Translations under genes and position numbers: made by a program
Part shown: piece after piece, positions 1 through 8,801 of the stretch
Numbering within the stretch: position 1 is the first letter of the stretch
How the letters are laid out: each line of letters opens with the position of its first letter
Source of the DNA: an uncultured Candidatus Saccharibacteria bacterium
Lineage (GTDB): Bacteria; Patescibacteriota; Saccharimonadia; Saccharimonadales; Saccharimonadaceae
Length of the DNA stretch: 41,630 bases
Assembly: GCA_947302765.1 (NCBI GenBank)
Contig: CAMYWN010000002.1
Coordinates: forward strand, 1-41,630
Reading direction: 5' to 3'
Notes under the pieces: generated by a model
What the model saw: only the letters and a program-made list of their open reading frames with translations
Databases searched by the model: none
Told to the model about the DNA's origin: nothing

Positions 1-60
1 ATGGGAATAACTATTCATCTTAAAAAAGTGTCCACGATGTAGTGAGGACGAACAAAGCCA

Positions 61-89
61 TTGACAGCACAGCATATTCATGTTACAAT
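61..89 (+). promoter_or_regulatory. sigma70-type promoter for ORF 170-745 (TTGACA-N17-TACAAT, extended -10 TGt)
   Basis: ttgaca at 61-66, 17-nt spacer, tacaat at 84-89; downstream aaggagg SD before ATG 170. Confidence 0.75.
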
Positions 90-169
90 CTACCTAGAGT
101 CCAGAGTATAGCTCTTACGCTCTACAAATCTATAGCCGACAGGCTAAAAACGTAAGGAGGACAACGCCT

Positions 170-745
170 ATGTTGTATAAGAACCTTTCAACTCGGGAGC
201 TTTACGCTTCCATCCCTGATACCAACATTATTACGGTATTTTTCGAGACTGGACTGAAATTCGGTAGCACGCAGCTCGCCGTCTCAGCCATGGAGGAGTT
301 AATGATCCGCGAGGATACAGACATTATCGCCGCAGTACTCCAGTCGGCCGCCGACACAGGAAAGCTGGTACCCGGCACCCCCATGGCCGGCATGATTGGT
401 AGATCCTTAAAAGAAAGCTGCCGTCACGATCCTCTTCTCCAGAAATACGGCATAGCCCTCCTGAAAGGTGAAGGGGGAAAAGGACCCTTCAAATGGGCAA
501 AATCCGGCGAGGCTACCAAGTACTTCGACCACAGCGAAGGATACGTGAAACTACGCGACGGCATCGAAGCAAGGTATAAGACCGCTACGACTGCGTATCT
601 CACGAAGCACAGCGAGAGGTTGAAGAAAATACTCGAAGCATCCAATCTCGCCCCGATGGAACGCACCGCCTCAGAAGGTGTCGCATCCATACATGACGAT
701 TGGATCGAAGAAGCACTTCGCGAAATTACCCAGCCTCAAGGGTAA
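170..745 (+). CDS. hypothetical protein (191 aa)
   Basis: Complete ORF with strong SD (gtaaggaggacaacgcct-ATG), consensus promoter upstream and terminator downstream; no family recognised. Confidence 0.75.
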   Translation: MLYKNLSTRELYASIPDTNIITVFFETGLKFGSTQLAVSAMEELMIREDTDIIAAVLQSAADTGKLVPGTPMAGMIGRSLKESCRHDPLLQKYGIALLKGEGGKGPFKWAKSGEATKYFDHSEGYVKLRDGIEARYKTATTAYLTKHSERLKKILEASNLAPMERTASEGVASIHDDWIEEALREITQPQG

Positions 746-763
746 CCATCAGCACATTACTCA

Positions 764-794
764 AATCCCGTTAACAAGGTTAACGGGATTTTTA
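764..794. terminator. Intrinsic terminator between convergent ORF 170-745 and pnp
   Basis: aatcccgttaac-aag-gttaacgggattttt stem-loop plus T-run. Confidence 0.8.
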
Positions 795-816
795 ATTGCC
801 AAACTTAGATGCTACG

Positions 817-2991
817 CTATTTTACACCAATCATCGAGAGACTCAGCTTCCCATGGTCAATCGCCACCAGCTTCACCTTCACCTTATCGCCCACATGGAG
901 CACCTCATCCACAGATTTCAGTCTCTTCCCCTCACGAATCTGCGAGATATGTAGCATCCCGTCAATTCCTGGCATAATGTTCACAAACGCACCAAAGTCT
1001 TTAATCGATACCACAGTGCCTTCGTAAATCTTACCAACTTCCGGCTCCTCTACTAGCGACTTAATCCACTCCAAGGCCTTAGCGATCTTCTCCGGATCAT
1101 TACCAGAGACCGTCACAAGTCCAGAATCTTCAATGTCTACTTCAGCCCCAGTCTCGGTCGTAATCTTATTGATCATTTCTCCGCCCTTACCGATAATCGC
1201 ACCAATTTTCTCCGGCTTCACCATTAGCTTCTCAATCTGTGGCGCATACTTAGAAATCTCCGCCCTCGGCTTATCAATCACTTCCATAATATGTTTCAAG
1301 ATAAACATCCGCCCCTCATGCGACTGCCCGATCGCTTTCTCTAGAATCTCTACCGGTAAACCATGTACCTTCATATCCATCTGAAGCGCCGTTACACCCT
1401 CTGAAGTTCCAGTCACCTTGAAATCCATATCTCCAGCAAAATCCTCCGCATCCATAAGATCCGTTAGTACATAAGCCTTGTCAATATCATCCGCCGTAAT
1501 CTCAGTACCCTTCGGCACATCCACCATCAGCCCCATCGCGACCCCTGATACTGGCCTCTTAATTGGCACACCGGCATCCATCAAAGCCATACAGGACGAA
1601 CAAGTCGCCGCCATCGAAGTAGAACCGTTCTGCGACATAATCTCAGTCACCGAGCGAATCGCATAAGGAAAGTCCTCTTCTGACGGCAGTACCGGAATCA
1701 AAGCTCTTTCTGCTAGATACCCATGCCCAATCTCGCGCCTACCAGGAGAGCCAATCCTACCGGGCTCACCCACAGTATAAGACGGCGCATTGTAATGATG
1801 CATATAGCGTCTTTTACCATCCGTCACCTCCATCGTATCTACATCCTGCGAATAGGACAAAGGTGCCAAAGTTACGATATTCATCGCCTGCGTTACGCCC
1901 CTAGTAAATAGCGACGAACCATGCGTTCTTGGCAAAATCCCAACCTGGCTCGACAACGGTCTCACCTCATCAAGCTTACGACCATCTGGGCGTACGCCTT
2001 CCTCAACAATTCCACGCCGTACCTCTTTGTGTACCGCAAGTTCAAACGCTTGATCATAAATATCACGCAAGTTTTCATCATACCATGCCACCTTTTCATT
2101 ATCCGTCTCACCTTGCCCCTTAGCAAGCGCAAACTCATCATGCATCGCATATTTAATATCATCCAAAATATGTGCTCTCTCCATTACATTACCACGCACT
2201 TTGGAACCAAACTTACCCTTAGTCCACTCTTCAACTTCCTTCAAAATCGCCTCATCCGGGAGCACCAATTCATACTCTTGCGGCGTCGCATCTACCTGTT
2301 TTGCTAGCTCCCTCTGGAGATTTAGCACCGGCTGTACGTTTGAAACCGCCCAATGCATCGCCTCGATAATGGTCTCTTCTGGTACTTCTTTCATCCCGGC
2401 TTCCACCATCATCACCTTACCATCTTTACAAGCTACCACAAGGTCCATCGGCGAAAGTTCACGCTCTTCCGGGCTTAAGAACCCCTTGAATTCACCGCCA
2501 ATTCGCCCAATCCGAATTCCAGCCACCGGCCCATCAAAGGGCACACCGGCATTCATCAGTGCCGACGACGCCGCAATCATCGCTACACAATCTGGTCTAA
2601 ATGATGGGTCCATCGACAGAACTGTACAAACTACCTGCACCTCCTGTCTGTAGCCTTTCGGGAATAGCGGTCGTATCGGCCGATCAATCAACCGCCCCAC
2701 CAGCACCGCTTCATCCGCTGGCTTTCCTTCACGCTTGATAAACCGCGACCCAGAGATTTTGCCTGCCGCATACCACTTTTCTTCGTAGTCAATCGATAGC
2801 GGGAAGAAATCCTGTACCACTGGCTTAGTCCCCACCACGACAGAACCCAGCACCACAGTATCACCATAGGTCACCAAGACCGAAGAAGTCGAACGAAAAC
2901 CAACTCTGTTCACTTCCAACGTCAGTTCTCGCCCTAACCATTCCGTCGAAACCCTCACCGTCTTCTTGCCATTAGGGTTAATAATTTCCAT
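817..2991 (-). CDS. pnp: Polyribonucleotide nucleotidyltransferase (PNPase)
   Basis: 724 aa; full PNPase with duplicated RNase PH domains, KH (IGKGGEMINKITTETGAEVDIEDSG) and S1 (GKIYEGTVVSIKDFGAFVNIMPGIDGMLHISQI) domains; SD aagaaagga upstream. Confidence 0.97.
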   Translation of the reverse strand: MEIINPNGKKTVRVSTEWLGRELTLEVNRVGFRSTSSVLVTYGDTVVLGSVVVGTKPVVQDFFPLSIDYEEKWYAAGKISGSRFIKREGKPADEAVLVGRLIDRPIRPLFPKGYRQEVQVVCTVLSMDPSFRPDCVAMIAASSALMNAGVPFDGPVAGIRIGRIGGEFKGFLSPEERELSPMDLVVACKDGKVMMVEAGMKEVPEETIIEAMHWAVSNVQPVLNLQRELAKQVDATPQEYELVLPDEAILKEVEEWTKGKFGSKVRGNVMERAHILDDIKYAMHDEFALAKGQGETDNEKVAWYDENLRDIYDQAFELAVHKEVRRGIVEEGVRPDGRKLDEVRPLSSQVGILPRTHGSSLFTRGVTQAMNIVTLAPLSYSQDVDTMEVTDGKRRYMHHYNAPSYTVGEPGRIGSPGRREIGHGYLAERALIPVLPSEEDFPYAIRSVTEIMSQNGSTSMAATCSSCMALMDAGVPIKRPVSGVAMGLMVDVPKGTEITADDIDKAYVLTDLMDAEDFAGDMDFKVTGTSEGVTALQMDMKVHGLPVEILEKAIGQSHEGRMFILKHIMEVIDKPRAEISKYAPQIEKLMVKPEKIGAIIGKGGEMINKITTETGAEVDIEDSGLVTVSGNDPEKIAKALEWIKSLVEEPEVGKIYEGTVVSIKDFGAFVNIMPGIDGMLHISQIREGKRLKSVDEVLHVGDKVKVKLVAIDHGKLSLSMIGVK

Positions 2992-3018
2992 AAAAATAAT
3001 CCTTTCTTGGGAAAACTT

Positions 3019-3198
3019 CAGGTATCATCAGTCAAAGTCACCAGATACCAAAAACGCCAAATCGAAGGACGTAAAGGTCAAATCTATGATTTGACCGCCG
3101 AAGGGGCGAAGCGATGTGATAAAATCTCTGATTTATCACATCACGAAGCTCCTGAGATTGGCGTTTTGGTATTTGGGACTTTGACAACATAATATCTG
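3019..3198 (-). promoter_or_regulatory. Long branched stem structure in the pnp 5' leader region
   Basis: Outer arms gtcaaagtcaccagataccaaaaacgccaaatc (3031-3063) and gattggcgttttggtatttgggactttgac (3156-3185) are near-perfect inverted repeats; inner hairpins ggtcaaatc-tat-gatttgacc (3076-3096) and gatgtgataaaatc-tct-gatttatcacatc (3113-3142). Confidence 0.8.
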
Positions 3199-3245
3199 CC
3201 GTCTTCCCAATTTGTTAAATATCCTGCCCCCAATTATACCAAATC

Positions 3246-3274
3246 TTGCCTTTTAGAGCAAAATATGGTATAAT
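3246..3274 (+). promoter_or_regulatory. Promoter of alarmone synthetase gene (TTGCCT-N17-TATAAT, TGg extended -10)
   Basis: ttgcct 3246-3251, tataat 3269-3274. Confidence 0.7.
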
Positions 3275-3332
3275 AGAAAAGGTTACGTTTAGTTACTTGA
3301 TTAACAGTACTTTAGAAAGCGAGGTCGAAATA

Positions 3333-3953
3333 ATGACGCCCCAAGAGCAACTCGAAAACTATACCTTTTGCCAAGTTCTCTGTGAAAGAGCCATGGAACA
3401 CATTAAGACAGATATCAATGACTACTTACGGGAACTGGAATTAGGAAACGAAAAACCACCAATAAAACCTATCGAAACACGAATCAAGAGTTTCGAGTCT
3501 GCGAGGGAAAAATGTCGCAGTCGAAAGATAAAGATGACCATCGACTCTATGCTAACTAGTCTTAGAGATATAGCTGGCATCAGGATCACCACATTGTACA
3601 TAGATGATGTATACAGCATCGCGGAGGCCCTTAAAATACGGTTCCATTCAAGTATCCCGGATGACGGGATAAGAGATCGCATCGTCGAGCCAAAGGATAA
3701 TGGATATCGGAGCTTTCATATTGTTGTACAGAAGGCATTGTTTTTCAAAGGAAGGACTTATATTGTCCCAGTTGAAATACAAATCCGAACAATCGTGATG
3801 GACGTATGGGCGGCACTAGAACACGACCTCGTCTACAAAAAAGAAGGTTGCTCAGAAGCAGTCAAGACGAAATTCAGGGATATGGCCGATTATTTGAACG
3901 AAGTTGACACGGCAGCAAATGCCCTGCATCAGAAAGCAGTAGCCAAACCATAA
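3333..3953 (+). CDS. Small alarmone synthetase ((p)ppGpp synthetase, RelA/SpoT catalytic domain only)
   Basis: Motifs RIKSFESAREKC, DIAGIRI, EPKDNGYRSFHIVV, PVEIQIRT typical of RelQ/YjbM-type SAS; start moved from ORF-track 3246 to ATG 3333 because the promoter lies at 3246-3274. Confidence 0.9.
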   Translation: MTPQEQLENYTFCQVLCERAMEHIKTDINDYLRELELGNEKPPIKPIETRIKSFESAREKCRSRKIKMTIDSMLTSLRDIAGIRITTLYIDDVYSIAEALKIRFHSSIPDDGIRDRIVEPKDNGYRSFHIVVQKALFFKGRTYIVPVEIQIRTIVMDVWAALEHDLVYKKEGCSEAVKTKFRDMADYLNEVDTAANALHQKAVAKP

Positions 3954-3956
3954 CAA

Positions 3957-3990
3957 AAACCCCGCGCTTTTACAGGCGGGGTCTTTTTTA
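3957..3990 (+). terminator. Intrinsic terminator after alarmone synthetase
   Basis: accccgc-gcttttacag-gcggggt followed by ctttttta. Confidence 0.8.
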
Positions 3991-4254
3991 TTTCCTAAGT
4001 CCTAACTTGCTGATGGTCTTCTTGTACAGCTCAAAATCGGTCTCTTCTAGATACTTTAGAAGCTTCTTACGCTTCCCAACCATCTGCATTAAACCTCTTT
4101 TGGCCATAAAGTCATGTTTATTATTCTTGACATGCTCGGTCACTTCTTTAATCCGCTCAGTCAGAATAGCAACTTGAACTTCAGGAGAACCAACATCCGC
4201 CTTATTACGGGCGACTTTGGCAATAGCCTTAGTTTTATTCTCTTTTGTTATCAT
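3988..4254 (-). CDS. rpsO: 30S ribosomal protein S15
   Basis: MITKENKTKAIAKVARNKADVGSPEVQVAILTERI...HDFMAKRGLMQMVGKRKKLLKYL; start at 4254, 6 nt from the TATAAT box. Confidence 0.95.
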   Translation of the reverse strand: MITKENKTKAIAKVARNKADVGSPEVQVAILTERIKEVTEHVKNNKHDFMAKRGLMQMVGKRKKLLKYLEETDFELYKKTISKLGLRK

Positions 4255-4359
4255 GCTCACATTATAGCACACTCCACCCCTAGCGTCAACGGAGAGTAAA
4301 ACCTAGCCACAACTCTAGGACGAAACTTAGTTACAACCCCGCAAGTAAAGTCTCAAGAA

Positions 4360-4839
4360 TTACTCGTTCTCTTCAACAACCTCTACAAATTCCGGTCGCG
4401 TCTTAATAATATAATAGAGTGTCGATTTTTCAATCACTTCGCCAGAAATCACTACCCGTTCCCCATCTTGAGGATATTCGTCTTCGTCTAGCCCCTCGAT
4501 TACAAACTCCGTCCCAATCTTATTTCCATCCTCATCTTCCTGAACAATCGAATATTTCGTCATCGGGTGTGACACAATTCCTTCAATTCGGACCGTCTTA
4601 CCCAACATCTCGCCATTTTGAATCGCCTTTGATTGCGCTCGCATCGTATCATAATCGCCGTACTCTACCACTACATCTGGCTCCGAATAATCCATCTGTA
4701 CAACGATACCACCATCCCCAGATTCGATCGTTTCTTCCCGATCGCTTTTCGTAACCAGCACTACTGCCACCACCGCAATCAGCACAACTACCGCCACTAC
4801 TATACCAACTATAATGCCTTTGTTTTTCTTTTCCACCAT
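4360..4839 (-). CDS. Hypothetical membrane-anchored protein (one N-terminal TM helix)
   Basis: Lys-rich N-terminus followed by hydrophobic GIIVGIVVAVVVLIAVVAVVLV; SD aaaaggaggataaa-ATG. Confidence 0.75.
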   Translation of the reverse strand: MVEKKNKGIIVGIVVAVVVLIAVVAVVLVTKSDREETIESGDGGIVVQMDYSEPDVVVEYGDYDTMRAQSKAIQNGEMLGKTVRIEGIVSHPMTKYSIVQEDEDGNKIGTEFVIEGLDEDEYPQDGERVVISGEVIEKSTLYYIIKTRPEFVEVVEENE

Positions 4840-4877
4840 TTTATCCTCCTTTTGCTAATTAAAACAGTTGGTTTCAG

Positions 4878-5567
4878 CTATTTACTCTCAAGCGCCTTGT
4901 ATGTATAAGCCGCAAGTAACCCGCCCACGAGTGGCCCTGCGATAAATACCCACAATGCCCCCATTGGTGCGCCATTTCCACTAAATGCCGCAACTATCGC
5001 TGGCCCAACCGACCTCGCCGGATTCACACTCGTGCCAGTTAAACCTATTCCTAAAATATGCACTGCAATTAGAGAAAGTGCGATTACTAGTCCAGCAACA
5101 TGGCCGTGCTTGGCCTTTTCCGAAGTTACGCCGAGAATCGAAATCACAAACACAAATGTTAGCAGCACTTCTACCAAAAGTCCTACCCATGCATTATCAT
5201 TTACACCAGCAAGACCATTCGCTCCAAACCCTCCAGTCATATCCACAATACCAGCCCCATTAAATATTAAAGCCAAAACTCCAGCTCCAACAAAAGCACC
5301 TAATACCTGAGAAACCACGTAGCCACAAAAGTCTTTTCCTGACATCTTTTTCGAAATCAACATCGCAAGCGATACTGCTGGATTAATATGACAACCCGAA
5401 ATATTCCCAATACTATACGCCATCGTAAGTAGCCCTAATCCAAACGCAAGCGCCGTCAGAACATAGCCACCACCCAGCATCGCATCGCACCCCACCGCCA
5501 TAGCCGTACCGCAACCAATCAGCACCAACACCATTGTGCCGATAAATTCAGCAATGTATTTTTTCAT
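4878..5567 (-). CDS. Aquaporin / MIP-family channel
   Basis: Two NPA motifs (SGCHINPAVSLAM and GTSVNPARSVGPA), six TM pattern; SD ttggaggaac before ATG 5567 (MKKYIAEF). Confidence 0.93.
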   Translation of the reverse strand: MKKYIAEFIGTMVLVLIGCGTAMAVGCDAMLGGGYVLTALAFGLGLLTMAYSIGNISGCHINPAVSLAMLISKKMSGKDFCGYVVSQVLGAFVGAGVLALIFNGAGIVDMTGGFGANGLAGVNDNAWVGLLVEVLLTFVFVISILGVTSEKAKHGHVAGLVIALSLIAVHILGIGLTGTSVNPARSVGPAIVAAFSGNGAPMGALWVFIAGPLVGGLLAAYTYKALESK

Positions 5568-5601
5568 ATTGTTCCTCCAATTAGTTATCCTAATAATAAC
5601 A

Positions 5602-6507
5602 TTATTTGCAAAAATCATCCAGTTTTATCGCGTCATCTACGCTGTATTTTCCCACCTTCGTCCGCCGCAATGCCGTCAGATACGCCCCAAGCCTTAATTT
5701 CTCACCAATATCTTCGGCTAACGTTCGAATGTACGTTCCGCTCGATACGGCACATCTTATTTCAAGCTCCGGCCATTCATATCGCAAAATCTCAATCTCG
5801 TAAATTTCCACCTCCCGACTCGGCATTTCAAAATCTTCACCTTTCCGAGCTAGCTTATACGCACGCTCCCCACCAACCTTAATCGCCGAATACCTCGGCG
5901 GCACCTGTTTTATTTTTCCAACAAAAGATTTAATAACAGTCTCAATCGTCTTCAGAGAAGGCAAATCTTGACAAGATAAGGGATCATGAACTGGCTGAAC
6001 AGCGCCAGGAGCAGACGAAAAGTCATGAGTCGACTGAACAACGTCAGAAGCAGACGAGGAACCATGAGCTGATTGAACGGCGCCAGAAACAAGCGCCGCG
6101 CCCTGAGTTGAATATGATTGAATCTCCCCTTCGGGATCACCCGTAGTAGAAACGTACCCAAGTTTCATTGTCGCTACATATTCTTTGTCCAGCTTCAAAA
6201 ATTCTGCAGATTTTTTCGTCATCTTCCCGGTCAAAACAATCAAAAGCCCCGTAGCAAATGGGTCAAGCGTACCCGTATGCCCCACTTTTACTTTCTGACC
6301 CAACTCCTTCCGCATCTTGCCACGCACTTTCGCCACAACCCCAAACGACGAAATCCCGCTCGGTTTATCAATCAAAATCATTCTGTCTTTCGGACGGTCG
6401 CTACTCTCCGCTTTCAAATAGTTGTCACTCTGCACTCTCAAACGGTTATCACTTTGCACCTTCAAATAGTCGCCGCCTTGCGCCTTCAAATCATCATCAC
6501 TTTGCAT
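5602..6507 (-). CDS. truB: tRNA pseudouridine(55) synthase with N-terminal and internal tandem-repeat insertions
   Basis: IDKPSGISSF, GHTGTLDPFATGLL (catalytic Asp), QVPPRYSAIKVGGERAYKLARKG; alternative start at 6381 would exclude the N-terminal repeats. Confidence 0.93.
   Translation of the reverse strand: MQSDDDLKAQGGDYLKVQSDNRLRVQSDNYLKAESSDRPKDRMILIDKPSGISSFGVVAKVRGKMRKELGQKVKVGHTGTLDPFATGLLIVLTGKMTKKSAEFLKLDKEYVATMKLGYVSTTGDPEGEIQSYSTQGAALVSGAVQSAHGSSSASDVVQSTHDFSSAPGAVQPVHDPLSCQDLPSLKTIETVIKSFVGKIKQVPPRYSAIKVGGERAYKLARKGEDFEMPSREVEIYEIEILRYEWPELEIRCAVSSGTYIRTLAEDIGEKLRLGAYLTALRRTKVGKYSVDDAIKLDDFCK
5968..6084 (-). repeat. 39-bp (13 aa) tandem repeat inside truB, 3 copies
   Basis: GAVQSAHGSSSAS / DVVQSTHDFSSAP / GAVQPVHDPLSCQ. 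Confidence 0.85.
6388..6507 (-). repeat. 24-bp (8 aa) tandem repeat at truB N-terminus, 5 degenerate copies
   Basis: MQSDDDLK / AQGGDYLK / VQSDNRLR / VQSDNYLK / AESSDRPK. Confidence 0.85.
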
Positions 6508-6540
6508 AGAGACAATTATAACATGTGTTATAATTTAATC
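6508..6540. promoter_or_regulatory. Palindromic bidirectional leaderless promoter for truB (-) and PRC-barrel gene (+)
   Basis: attataacatgtgttataat: TATAAT on + at 6529-6534 (6 nt to ATG 6541) and on - at 6520-6515 (7 nt to ATG 6507). Confidence 0.75.
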
Positions 6541-7143
6541 ATGTTAGTGTATAATTCTCGCCTTATTGGTACTCCTATTCTTAGCATTCAAGCCTCAAGC
6601 CCCATCGGCCGCATTGACTCTATCATCGTAGACCCAGACAACCTTAAAATCGTCGCCTTCAGGCTAAGCGGCCCCACTATTTCAAAAGGCTCTAATAGCT
6701 TACTCGATATCAAAAGTATTCGTGAGTATTCAGATCTTGGTATGATTATCGACAGCACCGACGAGCTCATCGCCGATGATGACGTTGTTAAAATTAGCAA
6801 AATTCTTGCCCTCAATTTCGACCTTATCGATCTCAAAGTCGAAACCAAAAAAGGTTCCAAACTTGGTAAGGTTTCAGCCTTTACTGTCGACTCTAATGAT
6901 TTCACTGTCAAGCAAATCATCGTTAAACGCCCACCACTTAAGGCTTTCATCGACCCCGAGCTCACCATCTCTTGTCGAGAAATCGTCGAAATCACAGACT
7001 ACAAAATCATCGTCAAAGACGAAGAAAAAGTCCTCAAACGTCGCGCCGAAAAAGAAGATTTCATCCCAAATTTCGTCAACCCCTTCCGCGGACAAAACCT
7101 TGCCCAAATCGAAGCAGACAAAGAAGAAAAAGAAGCTAATTAA
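6541..7143 (+). CDS. PRC-barrel domain protein
   Basis: MLVYNSRLIGTPILSIQASSPIGRIDSIIVDPDNLKIVAFRL and repeated KGSKLGKVSAFTVDSNDFTVKQIIV pattern; start 6541 placed downstream of -10. Confidence 0.75.
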   Translation: MLVYNSRLIGTPILSIQASSPIGRIDSIIVDPDNLKIVAFRLSGPTISKGSNSLLDIKSIREYSDLGMIIDSTDELIADDDVVKISKILALNFDLIDLKVETKKGSKLGKVSAFTVDSNDFTVKQIIVKRPPLKAFIDPELTISCREIVEITDYKIIVKDEEKVLKRRAEKEDFIPNFVNPFRGQNLAQIEADKEEKEAN

Positions 7144-7292
7144 TACCATCGGCATTCAAAACCATTAAACCCTAACTTATCAAATAACCCGCACAAACTT
7201 CAATCGCATCCTCATTCATGAGTCATACTTGAAACTACAAGCCCCCCAAGCTTACATTTTCAAAAACATAATCCAAGAATCGCTAAGCTAGC

Positions 7293-8072
7293 TCAATCTT
7301 CCTCTTCAAGCACCACTTGTCGCACTAAATCATACGAAAACCCTTGCCTACATAAATAAGCAATCAGTTTTTCGTCATCATATTTGGCTCGCTTCCTTGC
7401 AATTATCTTTTTAATTTCCTCTTCATCTACTCGTCCACCTAGGACCTCCTCAACCACGTCCTGCTCAATCCCCTTTTTGATTAGCTCCATCTTAAGTCTC
7501 TTCTGGCTAACCCCCTTTTTCACAAACCGGTTTTCCACATACCATGCCGCAAATTTCCGATCATCCACATAACCACGTTCACATAATCTCTCTACGATTA
7601 AATCAGTAAAATCATACTTCCGCAATGCGCCACGTCTCGACTCCCTCTTACTAACCCGCCTAGCATTCGCATCCTCGCCCTTTGCTATCAAATCTGCAAT
7701 TTCCCGCTCCTTCTGCCACTCTCTCTTCCTCTCCTCCGCTTCATCTCTCATTTCCCGCCTCTTGAGATAATCCCTTAATTCTCCCACGCTCCTCGGCCTA
7801 ACCAAAACCCATTCTAGCGCCCTCTGGTATGCCTTGCCAAACTCCGAAGCCCGTTTCATCTCCTCTAACTCTGTCTCATTCAATGCCCGCCCAACTTTCA
7901 CACCAAAATCCACTACCTGCGCCACATCTAACGAAAAGCTATATTTTCCATCTACAAAAACATTCACTCGATTCGGATTCTTCGCTCCCTGCTTCAAATT
8001 AGTAATGAGAAGTGGGGCCCTAGATTCCTCTTCCTCGTCTAGTTCACCATCTGCCAATCTATATATTTGCAC
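7293..8072 (-). CDS. recX: Regulatory protein RecX
   Basis: Repeated three-helix RecX modules (RALEWVLVRPRSVGELRDYLKRR, LIVERLCERGYVDDRKFAAWYVENR...KGVSQKRLKMELIKKGI); apparent GTG start. Confidence 0.82.
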   Translation of the reverse strand: MQIYRLADGELDEEEESRAPLLITNLKQGAKNPNRVNVFVDGKYSFSLDVAQVVDFGVKVGRALNETELEEMKRASEFGKAYQRALEWVLVRPRSVGELRDYLKRREMRDEAEERKREWQKEREIADLIAKGEDANARRVSKRESRRGALRKYDFTDLIVERLCERGYVDDRKFAAWYVENRFVKKGVSQKRLKMELIKKGIEQDVVEEVLGGRVDEEEIKKIIARKRAKYDDEKLIAYLCRQGFSYDLVRQVVLEEED

Positions 8073-8154
8073 TATTGACTATTCCTTAATCTTATGTTAT
8101 AATTAAATATTCTACTTTACATCAACCAAAAGCCAAAAAGCCGTCCTATTCGCT

Positions 8155-8663
8155 CTAATTTAACAACCCCCACGCCCTTAGCCACACGTCAAGTTGCAAA
8201 AACGATAGATCGGCACGTCTTAAAGGTTCTCTTGCGAAGGTCTTCCGAAAATTCTCCATTTCATCATACTTGATCCATTTCACTTTTGATACTTCACCGT
8301 CGTCAAATATAAATTTGTCTGGTCGACCCGTCCAATCCACTAAATACATCCAGGCCATTGTGTTCTGATCTACTAACACGCTTGTTACAAATTTCAACTC
8401 ACCCATCTCAATCTTCGCACCGATTTCCTCCTTTACTTCCCGAATTGATGCTTCCACCGGTGTCTATCGACTTCCATCGAGCGCTTCTGCCACAAAAACT
8501 CCAATTCACCATCAAAATTAATCCTGTACAGAAAAACTACCACACCTCCAATAATCGCCTTCGATTCCCCGTACTTCGGGTTTCCTAACGCCGAATCCCA
8601 CCCCTCCCCCGGGATAGCTTCGCCATTCGGCGCATAAACTTGCCACATTTCGTCATGATGCAT
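8155..8663 (-). pseudogene. Nudix hydrolase broken by a frameshift/deletion inside the Nudix box
   Basis: N-terminal part MHHDEMWQVYAPNGEAIPGE...FLWQKRSMEV in one frame; C-terminal part TPVEASIREVKEEIGAKIEM (REVKEEIG core) in another; the first half of the Gx5E motif is missing. Confidence 0.7.
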
Positions 8664-8675
8664 AATTCTCCTTTC

Positions 8676-8801
8676 TTGATTAGGTATTATTGTGAATGCT
8701 ATACGAGGATAGAGGAGCAACGGAGCGAGCCGTACTTATGGTACGGTGAGCGAGTAGCGCACCTCTAGACGAAGTAGAGCACCACAAGAATGCCTAATCA
8801 A
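8676..8801. repeat. Long imperfect inverted repeat between recA and Nudix pseudogene, including the recA stop codon
   Basis: ttgattaggtattattgtg (8676-8694) pairs with cacaagaatgcctaatcaa (8783-8801); inner arms agaggagc...gagccgtac and gtacggtgagc...gcacctct. Confidence 0.8.

Noticed and set aside
3007-3192. 61-aa + strand ORF over the pnp leader
   Set aside because: It coincides almost exactly with the branched inverted-repeat structure; coding is likely incidental.
6118-6540. N-terminal extension of the + ORF 6118-7143
   Set aside because: Antisense to truB and upstream of the predicted promoter; PRC-barrel homology begins at ATG 6541.
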